From Oasisia sp. SBJ-2009 (lineage: Eukaryota; Annelida; Polychaeta; Sabellida; Siboglinidae): a DNA stretch of 64,000 nucleotides. Location: the NCBI GenBank assembly GCA_964017155.1, contig OZ024857.1, forward strand, positions 5,655,327 through 5,719,326, read 5' to 3'. The stretch's first letter is position 1. Every line of letters begins with the position of its first letter. Of this stretch, positions 39,301 to 51,300 are shown in pieces. The notes below the pieces were generated by a model. The model searched no databases. It saw only the letters and a list, made by a program, of their open reading frames with translations, and was not told the origin of the DNA. Position numbers and translations under genes: made by a program.

Positions 39301-42300
39301 TGCTGGAGCTGTTCTGTGTTTGTTTACAGTGCTGGAGAACCTGTCAGTGCTGGAGCTGTTCTGTGTTTGTTTACAGTGCTGGAGAACCTGTCGGTGCTGG
39401 AGCTGTTCTGTGTTTGTTTACAGTGCTGGAGAACCTGTCAGTGCTGGAGCTGTTCTGTGTTTGTTTACAGTGCTGGAGAACCTGTCGGTGCTGGAGCTGT
39501 TCCTGCGGACGGAGGGAGGGGAGAAGGTGCAGTACCTGCTGTCCCAGGGAGACCTGTTGGAGGAGGACCCTTGTGCCGTGTGGAAGACAGTCCTCATGCC
39601 CGTCGTCACGTCCATCTGTCAACTGCTGTATCCTCTGTCCCAGCACACATAACACACCGTCTGTTATGGGCCTTGAACGTCTTGAAAACCATTGAATTTG
39701 ATTGGACGAAATTCAAGGCCTTGAAATCCTATCCAAAGTAGTCTTGAAAAGTCTTGAATTTAATTGTGGTCAATAAAATATTGTTTTCACTCAATTTGTG
39801 TGACGAATAACAGCGAGAAAAGGGAAAGCCTATGCACAAAAATAACTCAAGTGCACATTGGGCAATCGGCATTTCATTATGGTAGGCGCCATTGTTTTCT
39901 TAGTCGAGCAAACATTTTAATGTTAACTTAATTTACTGCGTTTAAATGTACGTATGCCGTTAAAACAGTCTTGAATTTCGATGATGACGGGTTGGCCTCC
40001 TTGACCCGTGTCCAGCTGGCCGAGTGGCTCCAGCTTTGTGCTGCCCGAGTTCCTGCTGTACAACTGTCAGTACGTGCACCTGCAGGACTACGTGAGACTC
40101 ACGCGGCAGTGGTGCGAGTGGAACGCTTCCTCCAACAACTTCGTCCTCGGGCAGAGTTACCTCAACTGCGGGTAGGTGGCGCTATGTTAACGGGGGCCTG
40201 TGGGTCGGTTACTCGGCCCGGAATTAGCGGGCACGGTGTTTTGTAGCGGGAAGTCGGCCGTGTTGAGTGTAAGACAATGGGATGTCGCTGAACACGAAAG
40301 GTTGAATGTAGGTAGTACGAGGAAACAGCCACAGGCCATCTTAGGTCGTGTTGAACCTATCGTAGCAAACTTTTGAGTGATAATGAAGTACATAAATAGG
40401 ATATGAGACGTGACGTGTGCTCATGTACATGACAGTGAATGCTTTTGGCATGACAGGGACATACATTCTTTCATTCACTATATGTGTGGCCAATAATAAT
40501 CATGCAATTGTCAAGAACCATTAGCTAGAATATTCCTGTATCAGATAAGGTGGTTTTGGGCATGGGTACTAACTTAACTTCAGTGAGTGTTGTCAAATGG
40601 GACTTTTGAGGTATGAGCATTTTGCAACGCTTCTTGAAAAATGCTCAAACCTAAACAAGGTAAGTTTCTTCAATACTGCAAAGAAGACAGGTTGGCAGTT
40701 GAGAGGTGTGGGTGAGGGGGGTGGCTGTTTTAAATATGTTTTGCCATGCACTGACATAAATCAGATCGTCAACTTTTCACCACTTTCTTAGCTCTAGTCA
40801 TGACATCGGAAGATGGGGGATTGTAATGTTAAAGGACAAAAAAAGACTACGGTTTCGTGTCATACACCTAATAGAGTTTATACAAAGTAACAATTTCCAC
40901 ATATACTCAATTTTTTAACGTCAGCGGTTTACTCAGAATGTGACTTTAAAGTCTAAAATTCTAACGAAATCCACGGTGGTCTAGACGCCGCCATAGGTGA
41001 AGGGTTAACTTGGGTTGGCCATTCAGCGCGCGGCATTCTATGTCTCTGCTGAAGCCGGTCAGCTTCCTGCGACGTTGTTAACAGTTAAGGGTCAACAACT
41101 TCGAGTCTTCGATAGTTCGTTCAGTTGGCGTGACATCTAGCAGCTGCTTATAGACGTATATTAGTCAGGTCGCCAGACAGGTATACCCTGCACCGACTGA
41201 TATAGTTTTTTTCTCGCTGGATTCTACATCCTTAGGACCTCCATAGCGGATATCAAGCGGATATCCTTGAGCAATTTGAGATATCCAAGATGGCTGCCAA
41301 GATGGCCGTCGGCGCCAATAGAAAAATATCTTTCGTACCAGTGGGCATAAAATCGCTTGTGATACCACTTTTTTAGGTAAACTTGTTATGAACAGTCCAT
41401 TTTTGGAGGTATTTTTGCAATTTTTTGTAAACATAAAGGTCAAAGGTCATGTTCAAGGTCATGTCTCAGAGATAATGCAAAAGAAAACAATAGTTTTGCA
41501 TGTAATTAAACTATTTATTTAATATTATTGTGCAAGAACGAAATTTGCACATTGTATGTTTAAATGAGGTCTAAATGATATAGTTCAAATACATGTTACA
41601 TACACCATGCAATGGTCAAAGCCAAGGTCACGTAATGTCTGATAATCATTGATCTGAACAAGTACCAGAACTATTAGTATCTTTGTGTGAGGGTAGATAC
41701 ACACACACGCACGCACGCACCCAAGCACGCACGCACGTACACACACACACAAACAAACAAACACATACACACGTGCGGGCGTGCGTATGCATTGAAATGA
41801 CTAAATATTAACATCTAGCAGTGTCATTCAAAATGTCACTGTCAATGCAGGTAGATGCTCTATTTGTTGTTGCAATCATTCTACCCTCTGAAATGGCAGA
41901 ACAATGTGCAACTGAGTCCATTTGCCTTGCAGTTACACCTCTCAGTTGCACACGGTGTTTCGCTGCTGAAGCCACATTTTAAGAGCTTGAGCAGCTCAGC
42001 AGGAGCTAGAGGACGGTCTGAAGGGACGGTAGTTGGGGAAAGAGCGGCGCTGCCCTCAGGATGGGACCAGCCATGCTCCGTTGGGTCAAGGGCAGGAGGG
42101 TCTGTCTTGAGGCAATCCCGCCAGATAGCCACCGCAGATAACCTCTCTGAATGCTGTCTCAGTTGGAGGAGTATTTGGAATATGTTGATTACCTGCTCTC
42201 AGAACCTTCACACCAGCCCTCTCGTAGGATATGCGTTGAGCTTCGAAGTACTCATCAAGCAATTCATGCTGGAGTAGAGATGGCGGGAGTGTATTTTTCT

Positions 42301-45300
42301 ACCACCTATTGAAGCAAATGGGATTGGACTAGTTAATTTGAATGTGTCTCGATGGTCGCCATGTCACGAGTGGACACCAACCCATTGAAGCTGCTCAGCT
42401 CAGCATCAAAATTGTCGTCTATGATTAACAAGTCCTTCCATTGTATGGGTTTCCGTTGGTCATTGCAAATTTGAAGGTATGTTGCCACTGCTGAGGATTT
42501 CCTGTAGGGGAAACTCCTCATACGAATGACAGACGAGATAGTCACGCATGTGCTTGACCGTCTACTTTTTGATGAAGTACACCCCAAGCGTGATTTGGAA
42601 TGGGGTAGGGTGTTTCTTGATGGCGCTGGTGATGATATTTCCAATCAGGAGAGAGGGAAGAAATTGTTCACCAAAGGACAGTTTCTTTCCGGTGCAGATT
42701 CTTCTGGGATCTCTTTGGAGGTGTTCATACAGTATGCCGATGCTTGTACTCCATCATCGAACATTCCTTCTTGGTGTGGGTTGCCACCACCCCTAGCGCA
42801 GCCTCCAGATTGTCATTGTCATCGTCATCCTTGATCATTTTCAGAGTGGCAATAGTACTGTCGCGGAAAACTACCGATTAGTAGCCAGGTGCTGATAGCA
42901 CAATCAGATCCTCCACATTATCACAAATCAAGTTGATTAACCATGGAATGCCTCATACGGTTCCCACCGAGCTCCACATACCGCTCCATCAGCCAAACTT
43001 TGTCCAACCTTTGAGATCGCTGACGCATATCTTTCATGAGCAACTCTAGAGGACTACGAGCGATATCGTTTGATGATTATTTCTTGGTATTACCTGGAAG
43101 AGAATCGGGGGCATAGCTATCTTTATGGTAACGCTCGTCAGCGTGTGAGACAAGTTAAGCGCCCAAGTACACCTTCAACCCACTCGTCTGCCCTTTAATC
43201 GCATTTATCCTTTATTCTGTTTTCTGTGGCATCTGCCTTCTCGCTTCAATCTTCATTGTTAAGCTTCTTGTGAGCTCTGACTCACCTGGAGTCTTTCATT
43301 GTCTGAGGAACTGTAGCAACATTTGAAAAGAAATTTGTCATCCATTGCATCAGTTGACTAGCTAATCCACCACCAATATTAATTGCTACGATACGCTTGA
43401 TTGTTAGTTCATTGTCGCACCATCACACACTTTCCACAGTAAACTATCTACATTGTTTTACAACATATTCTGTAGATCTGAAAAATAGAATCAATAAATC
43501 GATAGTTACATATGTCATATGAATACATGCCAAGCATGTTCGTCTATAGTAGATACAGAATAGTACAGTTTTGCTACTCCTTAGTGTCTAAGTGAGGTAA
43601 GAATGTTCGACATGTTTGTCGAATGATTACAAATATATATCAATTTATATTCGGCACGCATTATTTTATTGACTAGCCTACGTTGATCACTCTGGTATAA
43701 ATAGTTAGTGATAACAATTTGAAGAATACGAGAGAACTAGTACTTCTATTATCTTACCTACTTCAAACATGGCGTATACAGCCGCGACACGTACGCCGAT
43801 TAAAAAAAAAACGTTTTCTCCCCACATATATGATTTGGCTGATCTATCTTGATATTTCATGAGTATATCATTATGCAAAAATCCAGTGATATTTATTGAT
43901 ATATTTGCGTCAAAATTTTGTTTATGAATTATGTTTTGCATGTTTGTATTATCTACGTTCCTGCTTTTCAGATTTAATATTGTCTGCAATCTACATCATT
44001 ATTTAATAAAGAATGAATATGACAAGCTCTCGATCATTATAAGGCCAACCAAACATGCACTTGCACATCTCAGTTCAGAAAAAATTGCTAATCTCACCTC
44101 TAGACCTAATTTTAGTTGTCTTCATTACACTGATCATGACCTTTGACCTTTTGTTGACCTCAAATTGCAAAGTGTACCCCAAAAACGGATTGCTCATAAC
44201 AAGTTAACCTAAAAAAGTGGTATCACAGACGATTCTATGTCTACTGGTTCGAAAGTTATGTTTCTATTGGCACCGGCGGCCATCTTGGATATATCGAATT
44301 GCTCAAGGAAATCCGCTTGATATCCGCTTGATATGCTTTATAGAGGTCCTAGGGGTGTAGAATCCAGCGAGAAAAAAACTATCAGTCGGTGCAGGGTTAG
44401 GCCCAAAAATCAGCTTTGGCGACCTGACTATATCTAAATCTGTGGTTAAATCTATGGTAAACTTTAGTAATTATGCCTTCCTGTTTGGCATACGGTTGCA
44501 ATAATAGTTGAAACAACCGGTAGTATTGAAGCAATGGATTCACATTGGTGATTTGCGGGCGTACTGTTTGGAGTCCAAGTACAGTGCACTTTGCTCAGTC
44601 CATTTTGAGGAGAAATGCTTTGAAGTAGACATGTATCATCAGTTGATGGGATGATTTCAGCGATAACAATAATAGACAACTTTATATTTACCGTCATCAG
44701 CATGTTACGCGCGTTGCCGAGTTGCAGCCATTTCATGACAACAGCCAAAACCCATGCAGTGAATCTGCGTGGAGAGCGCCTCGATCACCGTCGTGACGTC
44801 ATTCTTCGTCTAAGATGGGGTAGCGCATAGTATTTAGATGGCTGGGTGTTAAAAAATATTTTTCTGGTAAACCGCTGGCGTTAAAAAATTGAGTATATGT
44901 GGAAATTGTTACCTTATATTAACTCTATTAGGTGTATGCCACAAAACAGTTAACTTTTTTTGTCCTTTAAACAAACTCCCAGCTGTTTCATGTTGAAGAC
45001 TGCTGGGATGACATGTCACGGGGTATTGGTAGTCATTTCCCTGTTCCTCTCATCCTAGGCTAGCGCTGTCGATCGCCATTTGCGCCATAGGCGAAATGGT
45101 TTGCTAATTGACAAAAATTAATTAAAACTCTTCGCCAAATTGGCGAAATGTTATTTCTGTCATTATTATTGATGTTTTCAGCAATACATGACTGCCTTAT
45201 TCAACACCCGGCTCTGTTGAAGTTGCCTAAACAATTGCACATTCAACTGACCCATATAACCAGTCAGCGTAACGTGACCCACTGGGTAAACAATAGATCG

Positions 45301-48300
45301 CTAATCCCTCCACTTAGCCATGCTCACAGACAATAGGGGGCTTAAATCAATCAAGAATTGTGTTTACTAGACAATGGGGACCGCCTGGTGGCACTACTTA
45401 CAAGTTTGAGACAAGTACAAAGCTGTACCCGACAGGTTCCATATTATCGCTCAGTATTGGCGCAGTCACATGGCATTGTCAAAGATTAATCAATGTGCCA
45501 TCTGGTAACTATTCAATAAAATACCAATATAGATTGTAATTCATGTATGTGTGACTTGTTTCACCACCAGAAACATTACAGATAGAAAGATGCATGTCAA
45601 AAACGTGTTTTATCACATAGCCTGCGTCACCCAGGCCAGGATTACAGTCGACCACAGTTAACTAATTTGGTAAATTACTGTATTCAATTAATCAATTACC
45701 GAGCAGTCAAGTGATGTTTTAAGATAGGTAATAATTATTATCAATACACTGTTTGAATCACTGCGGGGCAGCAAGAGTAGAGTAGGTGGTTCTTAATTAT
45801 TTTGCCTTGTTATGAAAGTGTATCTTTCAATTTGTTATACACACTTGTAATGTAAATTTTATTACATTAATAGTATGTGTTAGGTGATGTTTCTTTATAT
45901 TTTGCTAACTTCCCAACAGTTGTTTAACTTTCAGTTTATGGGTAAACAATGTTCTGTTAAATTGGATGTTTGTTTGCATTATATATGTTTAGCTAAATAT
46001 ATAAATGTTTAGTTAATTAAAATTGGGCATTTTTTCGTGTGAATATGGTATAGAATTTTATATTATATTATGTCTTGTTTTGCATTTTTATACCAGGTAA
46101 TTTAATTGATCTAAAAAAAGGCTAAAGAGAATCTCATTTGGCTAAACAAATTTCTGACCTTTAGCCAAATTGGGGGCTCTCACCCCTGCCCCCTGTTCAC
46201 ACAGTGAGCCCTACAAGTCCATTGAGTGTTTCCCTGTCCCTCTCACCCCTGCCCCCTGTGTCCACAATGAGCCCTACAAGTCCATTGAGTGTTTCCCTGT
46301 TCCTCTCACCCCTGCCCCCTGTGTCCACAATGAGCCCTACAAGTCCATTGAGTGTTTCCCTGTCCCTCTCACCCCTGCCCCCTGTGTCCACAATGAGCCC
46401 TACAAGTCTATTGAGTGTTTCCCTGTTCCTCTCACCCCTGCCCCCTGTGTCCACAATGAGCCCTACAAGTCTATTGAGTGTTTCCCTGTTCCTCTCACCC
46501 CTGCCCCCTGTGTCCACAATGAGCCCTACAAGTCCATTGAGTGTTTCCCTGTCCCTCTCACCCCTGCCCCCTGTGTCCACAATGAGCCCTACAAGTCCAT
46601 TGAGTGTTTCCCTGTCCCTCTCACCCCTGCCCCCTGTTCACACAGTGAGCTCTACAAGTCCATTGAGTGTTTCCCTGTCCCTCTCACCCCTGCCCCCTGT
46701 GTCCACAATGAGCCCTACAAGTCCATTGAGTGTTTCCCTGTCCCTCTCACCCCTGCCCCCTGTTCACACAGTGAGCCCTACAAGTCCATTGAGTGTTTCC
46801 CTGTCCCTCTCACCCCTACCCCCTGTGTCCACAATGAGCCCTACAAGTCCATTGAGTGTTTCCCTGTCCCTCTCACCCCTGCCCCCTGTTCACACAGTGA
46901 GCTCTACAAGTCCATTGAGTGTTTCCCTGTCCCTCTCACCCCTGCCCCCTGTGTCCACAATGAGCCCTACAAGTCCATTGAGTGTTTCCCTGTCCCTCTC
47001 ACCCCTGCCCCCTGTTCACACAGTGAGCCCTACAAGTCCATTGAGTGTTTCCCTGTCCCTCTCACCCCTGCCCCCTGTTCACACAGTGAGCTCTACAAGT
47101 CCATTGAGTGTTTCCCTGTCCCTCTCACCCCTGCCCCCTGTGTCCACAATGAGCCCTACAAGTCCATTGAGTGTTTCCCTGTCCCTCTCACCCCTACCCC
47201 CTGTTCACACAGTGAGCTCTACAAGTCCATTGAGTGTTTCCCTGTCCCTCTCACCCCTGCCCCCTGTGTCCACAATGAGCCCTACAAGTCCATTGAGTGT
47301 TTCCCTGTCCCTCTCACCCCTGCCCCCTGTGTCCACAATGAGCTCTACAAGTCCATTGAGTGTTTCCCTGTCCCTCTCACCCCTGCCCCCTGTGTCCACA
47401 ATGAGCTCTACAAGTCCATTGAGTATTTCCCTGTCCCTCTCACCCCTGCCCCCTGTGTCCGCAGTGAGCCCTACAAGTCCATTGAGTGTTTCCGCGCTGC
47501 GACCCACGGTATCAAGTCGGAAGAGTTTCTCATGAAGCTGCTGCAGATGGCTGTGGAAGACCCCAAACACATAGAGGTCATCTACTACCTCAAGGTCAGC
47601 CTCACCGTCACTTGGTTGTTTCCTGCAGAATGTCTAATGTGAAGAAATCTGTCTGAGTGTGTTTGATTCAGCAGTGTTTGATATGTGAATGCAGGTTCTC
47701 TCGCTAAAATAATTGTGGTTTGTAATTTGAAGCAAACGCCTCATTTGTCCTAGAAGTCTTTTTACAGAATTAAGCGTCACTTTTTATTATTCATATCACA
47801 GTTAACGTTGTCATCGGTATATTAACTTTGACTGATCTTTATACATTTGTTCTTGCGTGGGAATGAACCTGCATATATGTGTATACATAGGTTTTATAGT
47901 GCCAGTTGCACAACACTTTCCCGTGTTCTTAGCCAAATGTTTCGACCAACTGATACCAATGCTAACTTGCAGGTGATTCGATTGTATGAACAATTTCGGC
48001 TGCCTGACCTCATTGTGACCCTAGCGAAGACGGCCATCAGCATCGCCGAGGACGACGACCCAAATGTGGTGAGTCGAACTTCCTTGTTGTGAAGAAACTG
48101 TCTACCCAAATGTGTTTGCTGTGTTCAATGTGATCAGTAAAACACCAGTGATCCTGTTACCCCCCCCCCCCCACACACACACACACACACATACACACAC
48201 GACCAGAAGATGTGTATTATAAATACAGTTTAATGTAGTACTTTTTAAATGATTTCTTCTTTTCAGAGCACTTGTCAAAATTCTAAATTTAATTTATACT

Positions 48301-51300
48301 TCTACTTTTACTTACAGGGGAATAATGGCATCTGGTGTAGATTTCAGAAGTGAATCAAAGTACTTTGTGTGGTTAAAATATGCAAACCATTTGCATGCAG
48401 AGCTGACCACGAAGGCTGGCAGTGCGTGTGTTGTAAGTCTTCTGAAGTGTCTAATCGTCTTTCTGCATGTGACACGGCACAGCTAGGTGATGTAACAAGT
48501 ACATGTGTCAGGTTATTAACGTGGAAGGAATCTATCGATAATGCAAGCACTAGTTTAAAGAGATGATCTGGTTTCAGCCGACACTCTGGTCCAAAGTCTT
48601 CAAGCACCAGTTGGAGTTGGGCCACAGTGAGGAGGCGTACAACGCCATGATCGCCAACCCAGACGCTTCCCGGTCAGTCATCCCTCATCCGTCATCCCAC
48701 ATCCTACAACATTCTCCTCCACCCAGTTAGTCCCATGTCTTCATCTCTGATTCATCCTTGTATTGTTGATGTAACTCTTGTAGTTGCAAGGACTGCCTAT
48801 GTTAGTTCATCAGCATATAGTAGTTGTAACTGAGTGAGTGTGTTGTAGTTGCAAGGACTTCCTCCATCATTTCGTCATCATGTTGTAGTTGTAACTGAGT
48901 GTGTTGTAGTCACAAGGACTGCCTCTGTCAGTTCCTCATCATGTTGTAGTTGTTGTAATGAGTGAGTGTGTTGTAGTCGCAAGGACTGTCTCTGTCAGTT
49001 TCTCATCATGTTGTAGTTGTTGTAATGAGTGAGTGTGTTGTAGTCGCAAGGACTATCTCTGTCAGTTTCTCATCATGTTGTAGTTGTTGTAATGAGTGAG
49101 TGTGTTGTAGTCGCAACGAGTGCCTGCGTCTGTTCCTCATCATGTTGTAGTTGTAATGAGTGAGTGTGTTGTAGTCGCAACGACTGCCTGCGTCTGTTCC
49201 TCATCATGTTGTAGTTGTTGTAATGAGTGAGTGTGTTGTAGTCGCAAGGACTATCTCTGTCAGTTTCTCATCATGTTGTAGTTGTTGTAATGAGTGAGTG
49301 TGTTGTAGTCGCAAGGACTATCTCTGTCAGTTTCTCATCATGTTGTAGTTGTTGTAGTGAGTGTGTTGTAGTCGCAAGGACTGCCTCTGTCAGTTTCTCA
49401 TCATGTTGTAGTTGTTGTAGTGAGTGAGTGTGTTGTAGTCGCAAGGACTATCTCTGTCAGTTTCTCATCATGTTGTAGTTGTTGTGATGAGTGAGTGTGT
49501 TGTAGTCGCAAGGACTGTCTGCGTCAGTTCCTGGTGGTGTTGTGCGAGCGGGCAGACCTCCAGACTCTGGTCCAGCTGCCCTACAAGGACAGACACGTCG
49601 ACCTGGAGGAGGAGGTAAGTTGTCTGCTTCTGAGTCAGGTAAACTGCATCTCCTCCCGGGTGTAAATGTCCACTCGCCTCTTTCTGCCTTTGTTCACATC
49701 ATTGTGCAAACGCCTTATTGTTGCTCCAGCTGTATAAAGAAGTTTGTATAATTTTTCAAGCCCATTGCAATGCCTTGCTTTTCTCACAAACATTTTGCAA
49801 GTTATTTGTCATGATCGGCAGTGAAACATGATGCAGCTTGTCGCATTGTGCTCAGTTCAGTCAGGGTCATCTTATTCAAGTACAGGAGACCATTTCACTC
49901 AGATTAAGAGCTCTTCAGGAAACTCATCTTTAAACAAAATCTGTTGTTAAATTAAATAATCTTTTCAATAAATGTTATATCTATTGCCGTATTACCGAGG
50001 ACACTAGTTCCAGCCTTCTGTAGGGATACAACGTAGCGTTTCGGTGAAAAATGTGGTTGGCACCATTGTTTTCTTAGTCGAGTAAAATATTTAATGTTAA
50101 CTTAATTTACTGCGCTTAACAGGACATATGTCATTAAAACAGTCTTGAATTTCTTTTTCAAATAACCTTGGAAAGTCTTGAATAGCCTTGAATTTCAAAT
50201 GTCCAGATGTGTACGAACCCTGAGTTGTCAACACAATAAACTGTGAAATAAGAAATGAATTGATATCTCTTGTGCAATAATAACATGACATATTCCCAGT
50301 CCTGCGGTACGTGTTTGTTCCCGCCCTTAGAAAACTTGCATTTCATGGGCCTGCTGACTGGGAGAGTTGTGACATTTGTCATGTCTCTTACAGGTGGTGA
50401 ATGTCCTCGCGTCCCGGGCACGTTCCATTGATCTCAGCAAGCACAACTACTACGACCTCCTCTACGCGTTCCACGTGTTCCGCGGGAACTTCCGCCGAGG
50501 TTTGTACTTGATAGTCAGGAAGTGGTGTGCCCGTGGATGTCTCGCTAGCGCAGGGTGTTGAAATTATTGATTTTGTTACTGTCGGCCATCTTTTTGTGGA
50601 TTAGATTTTGAGGTGATTACGTACTGAATTTATTGTGTGGTGTTTAGTAGACACTTGTGAAGTGCCAGTGTATCATGTTGTGAATCGTGAGATGGAGTGT
50701 TGATGTGGAGTGTTGAAGGTTTAAAGGTTTAAAATCTCTTGTAGTTACTTCGAATGTTGTGCAAGTTCATCGGTCACCATTGCTCCTGTCAACTTGGCTG
50801 TGTGATTAGACGAATCTGGAATTTCACTCGAATAGAACAGCAAATCGAATATTCTAACAATTTAGAATACAAAATAATTGAATATTGAATGGAAGAAGAA
50901 GAGAAATATATAAGATATATATGAAGATTACTTTGGCGATTACATATTGTCGTTTTCATAGTAATATTCGAGCGATATTCGTTTATTTAGCTGCGAATTT
51001 TCGAATATCAAATAGTGGAAAAAGGCTTGAAATTGAAAGGCTTTAAACAGATGTTTATATATATGGACAGATATTCTTTGTGTCATACTTGCCATATGGC
51101 TGAATGCTTCCCAGAGACATCAAGATGGTGTTCAGTTAAATAGGTCTGCCATGGAGTAGAGTATTGTCTCTGAGCAGTGCAAATGACTAGACACCAAGCT
51201 ATATTAGAAGGACTGTTGTAGCGGGCACTGTGATGTATGAGTACGGCCTGTGACTGTGTTGTAGCGGGCACTGTGATGTATGAGTACGGCCTGTGACTGT

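Larger units (their letters stand above)
40829..44970. mobile_element. 4.1-kb inverted-repeat DNA transposon relic in NUP160 intron 22
   Basis: The left end TTAAAGGACAAAAAAAGACT (40829) and right end (reverse complement TTAAAGGACAAAAAAAGTTA, from 44970) begin long inverted repeats. They pair over the first 110 bp and again at 41150-41460 against 44120-44430 (for example CACCGACTGATA, TGATACCACTTTTTTAGGT). Subterminal parts differ between the arms. The ends are close to those of the 2.06-kb element at 19693-21753, so they belong to one family. Inside lie a THAP-like relic and a cysteine-rich protein relic. Confidence 0.8.

Noticed and set aside
37354..39741. Three overlapping plus-strand open frames of about 750-795 residues
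   Set aside because: They are translations of the 47/48-bp array in three frames. The unit lacks stop codons, so long frames are automatic. Only the last 157 bp (39471-39627) is supported as an exon by homology.
42526..42834. Plus-strand 102-residue frame inside the 4.1-kb element
   Set aside because: The minus strand here shows the decayed element protein; the plus frame has no recognisable motif.
43705..44146. Short open frames between the element arms
   Set aside because: AT-rich, no motifs, and partly inside the inverted repeat.
44473..44654. THAP-like segment as a NUP160 exon or a live gene
   Set aside because: It has stops and a frameshift, lies in a mobile element, and NUP160 exons 22 and 23 join in phase without it.
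46204..47535. 443-residue Ser/Pro/Leu-rich open frame in the second plus frame
   Set aside because: By-product of the 63-bp array, in a frame different from exon 23.
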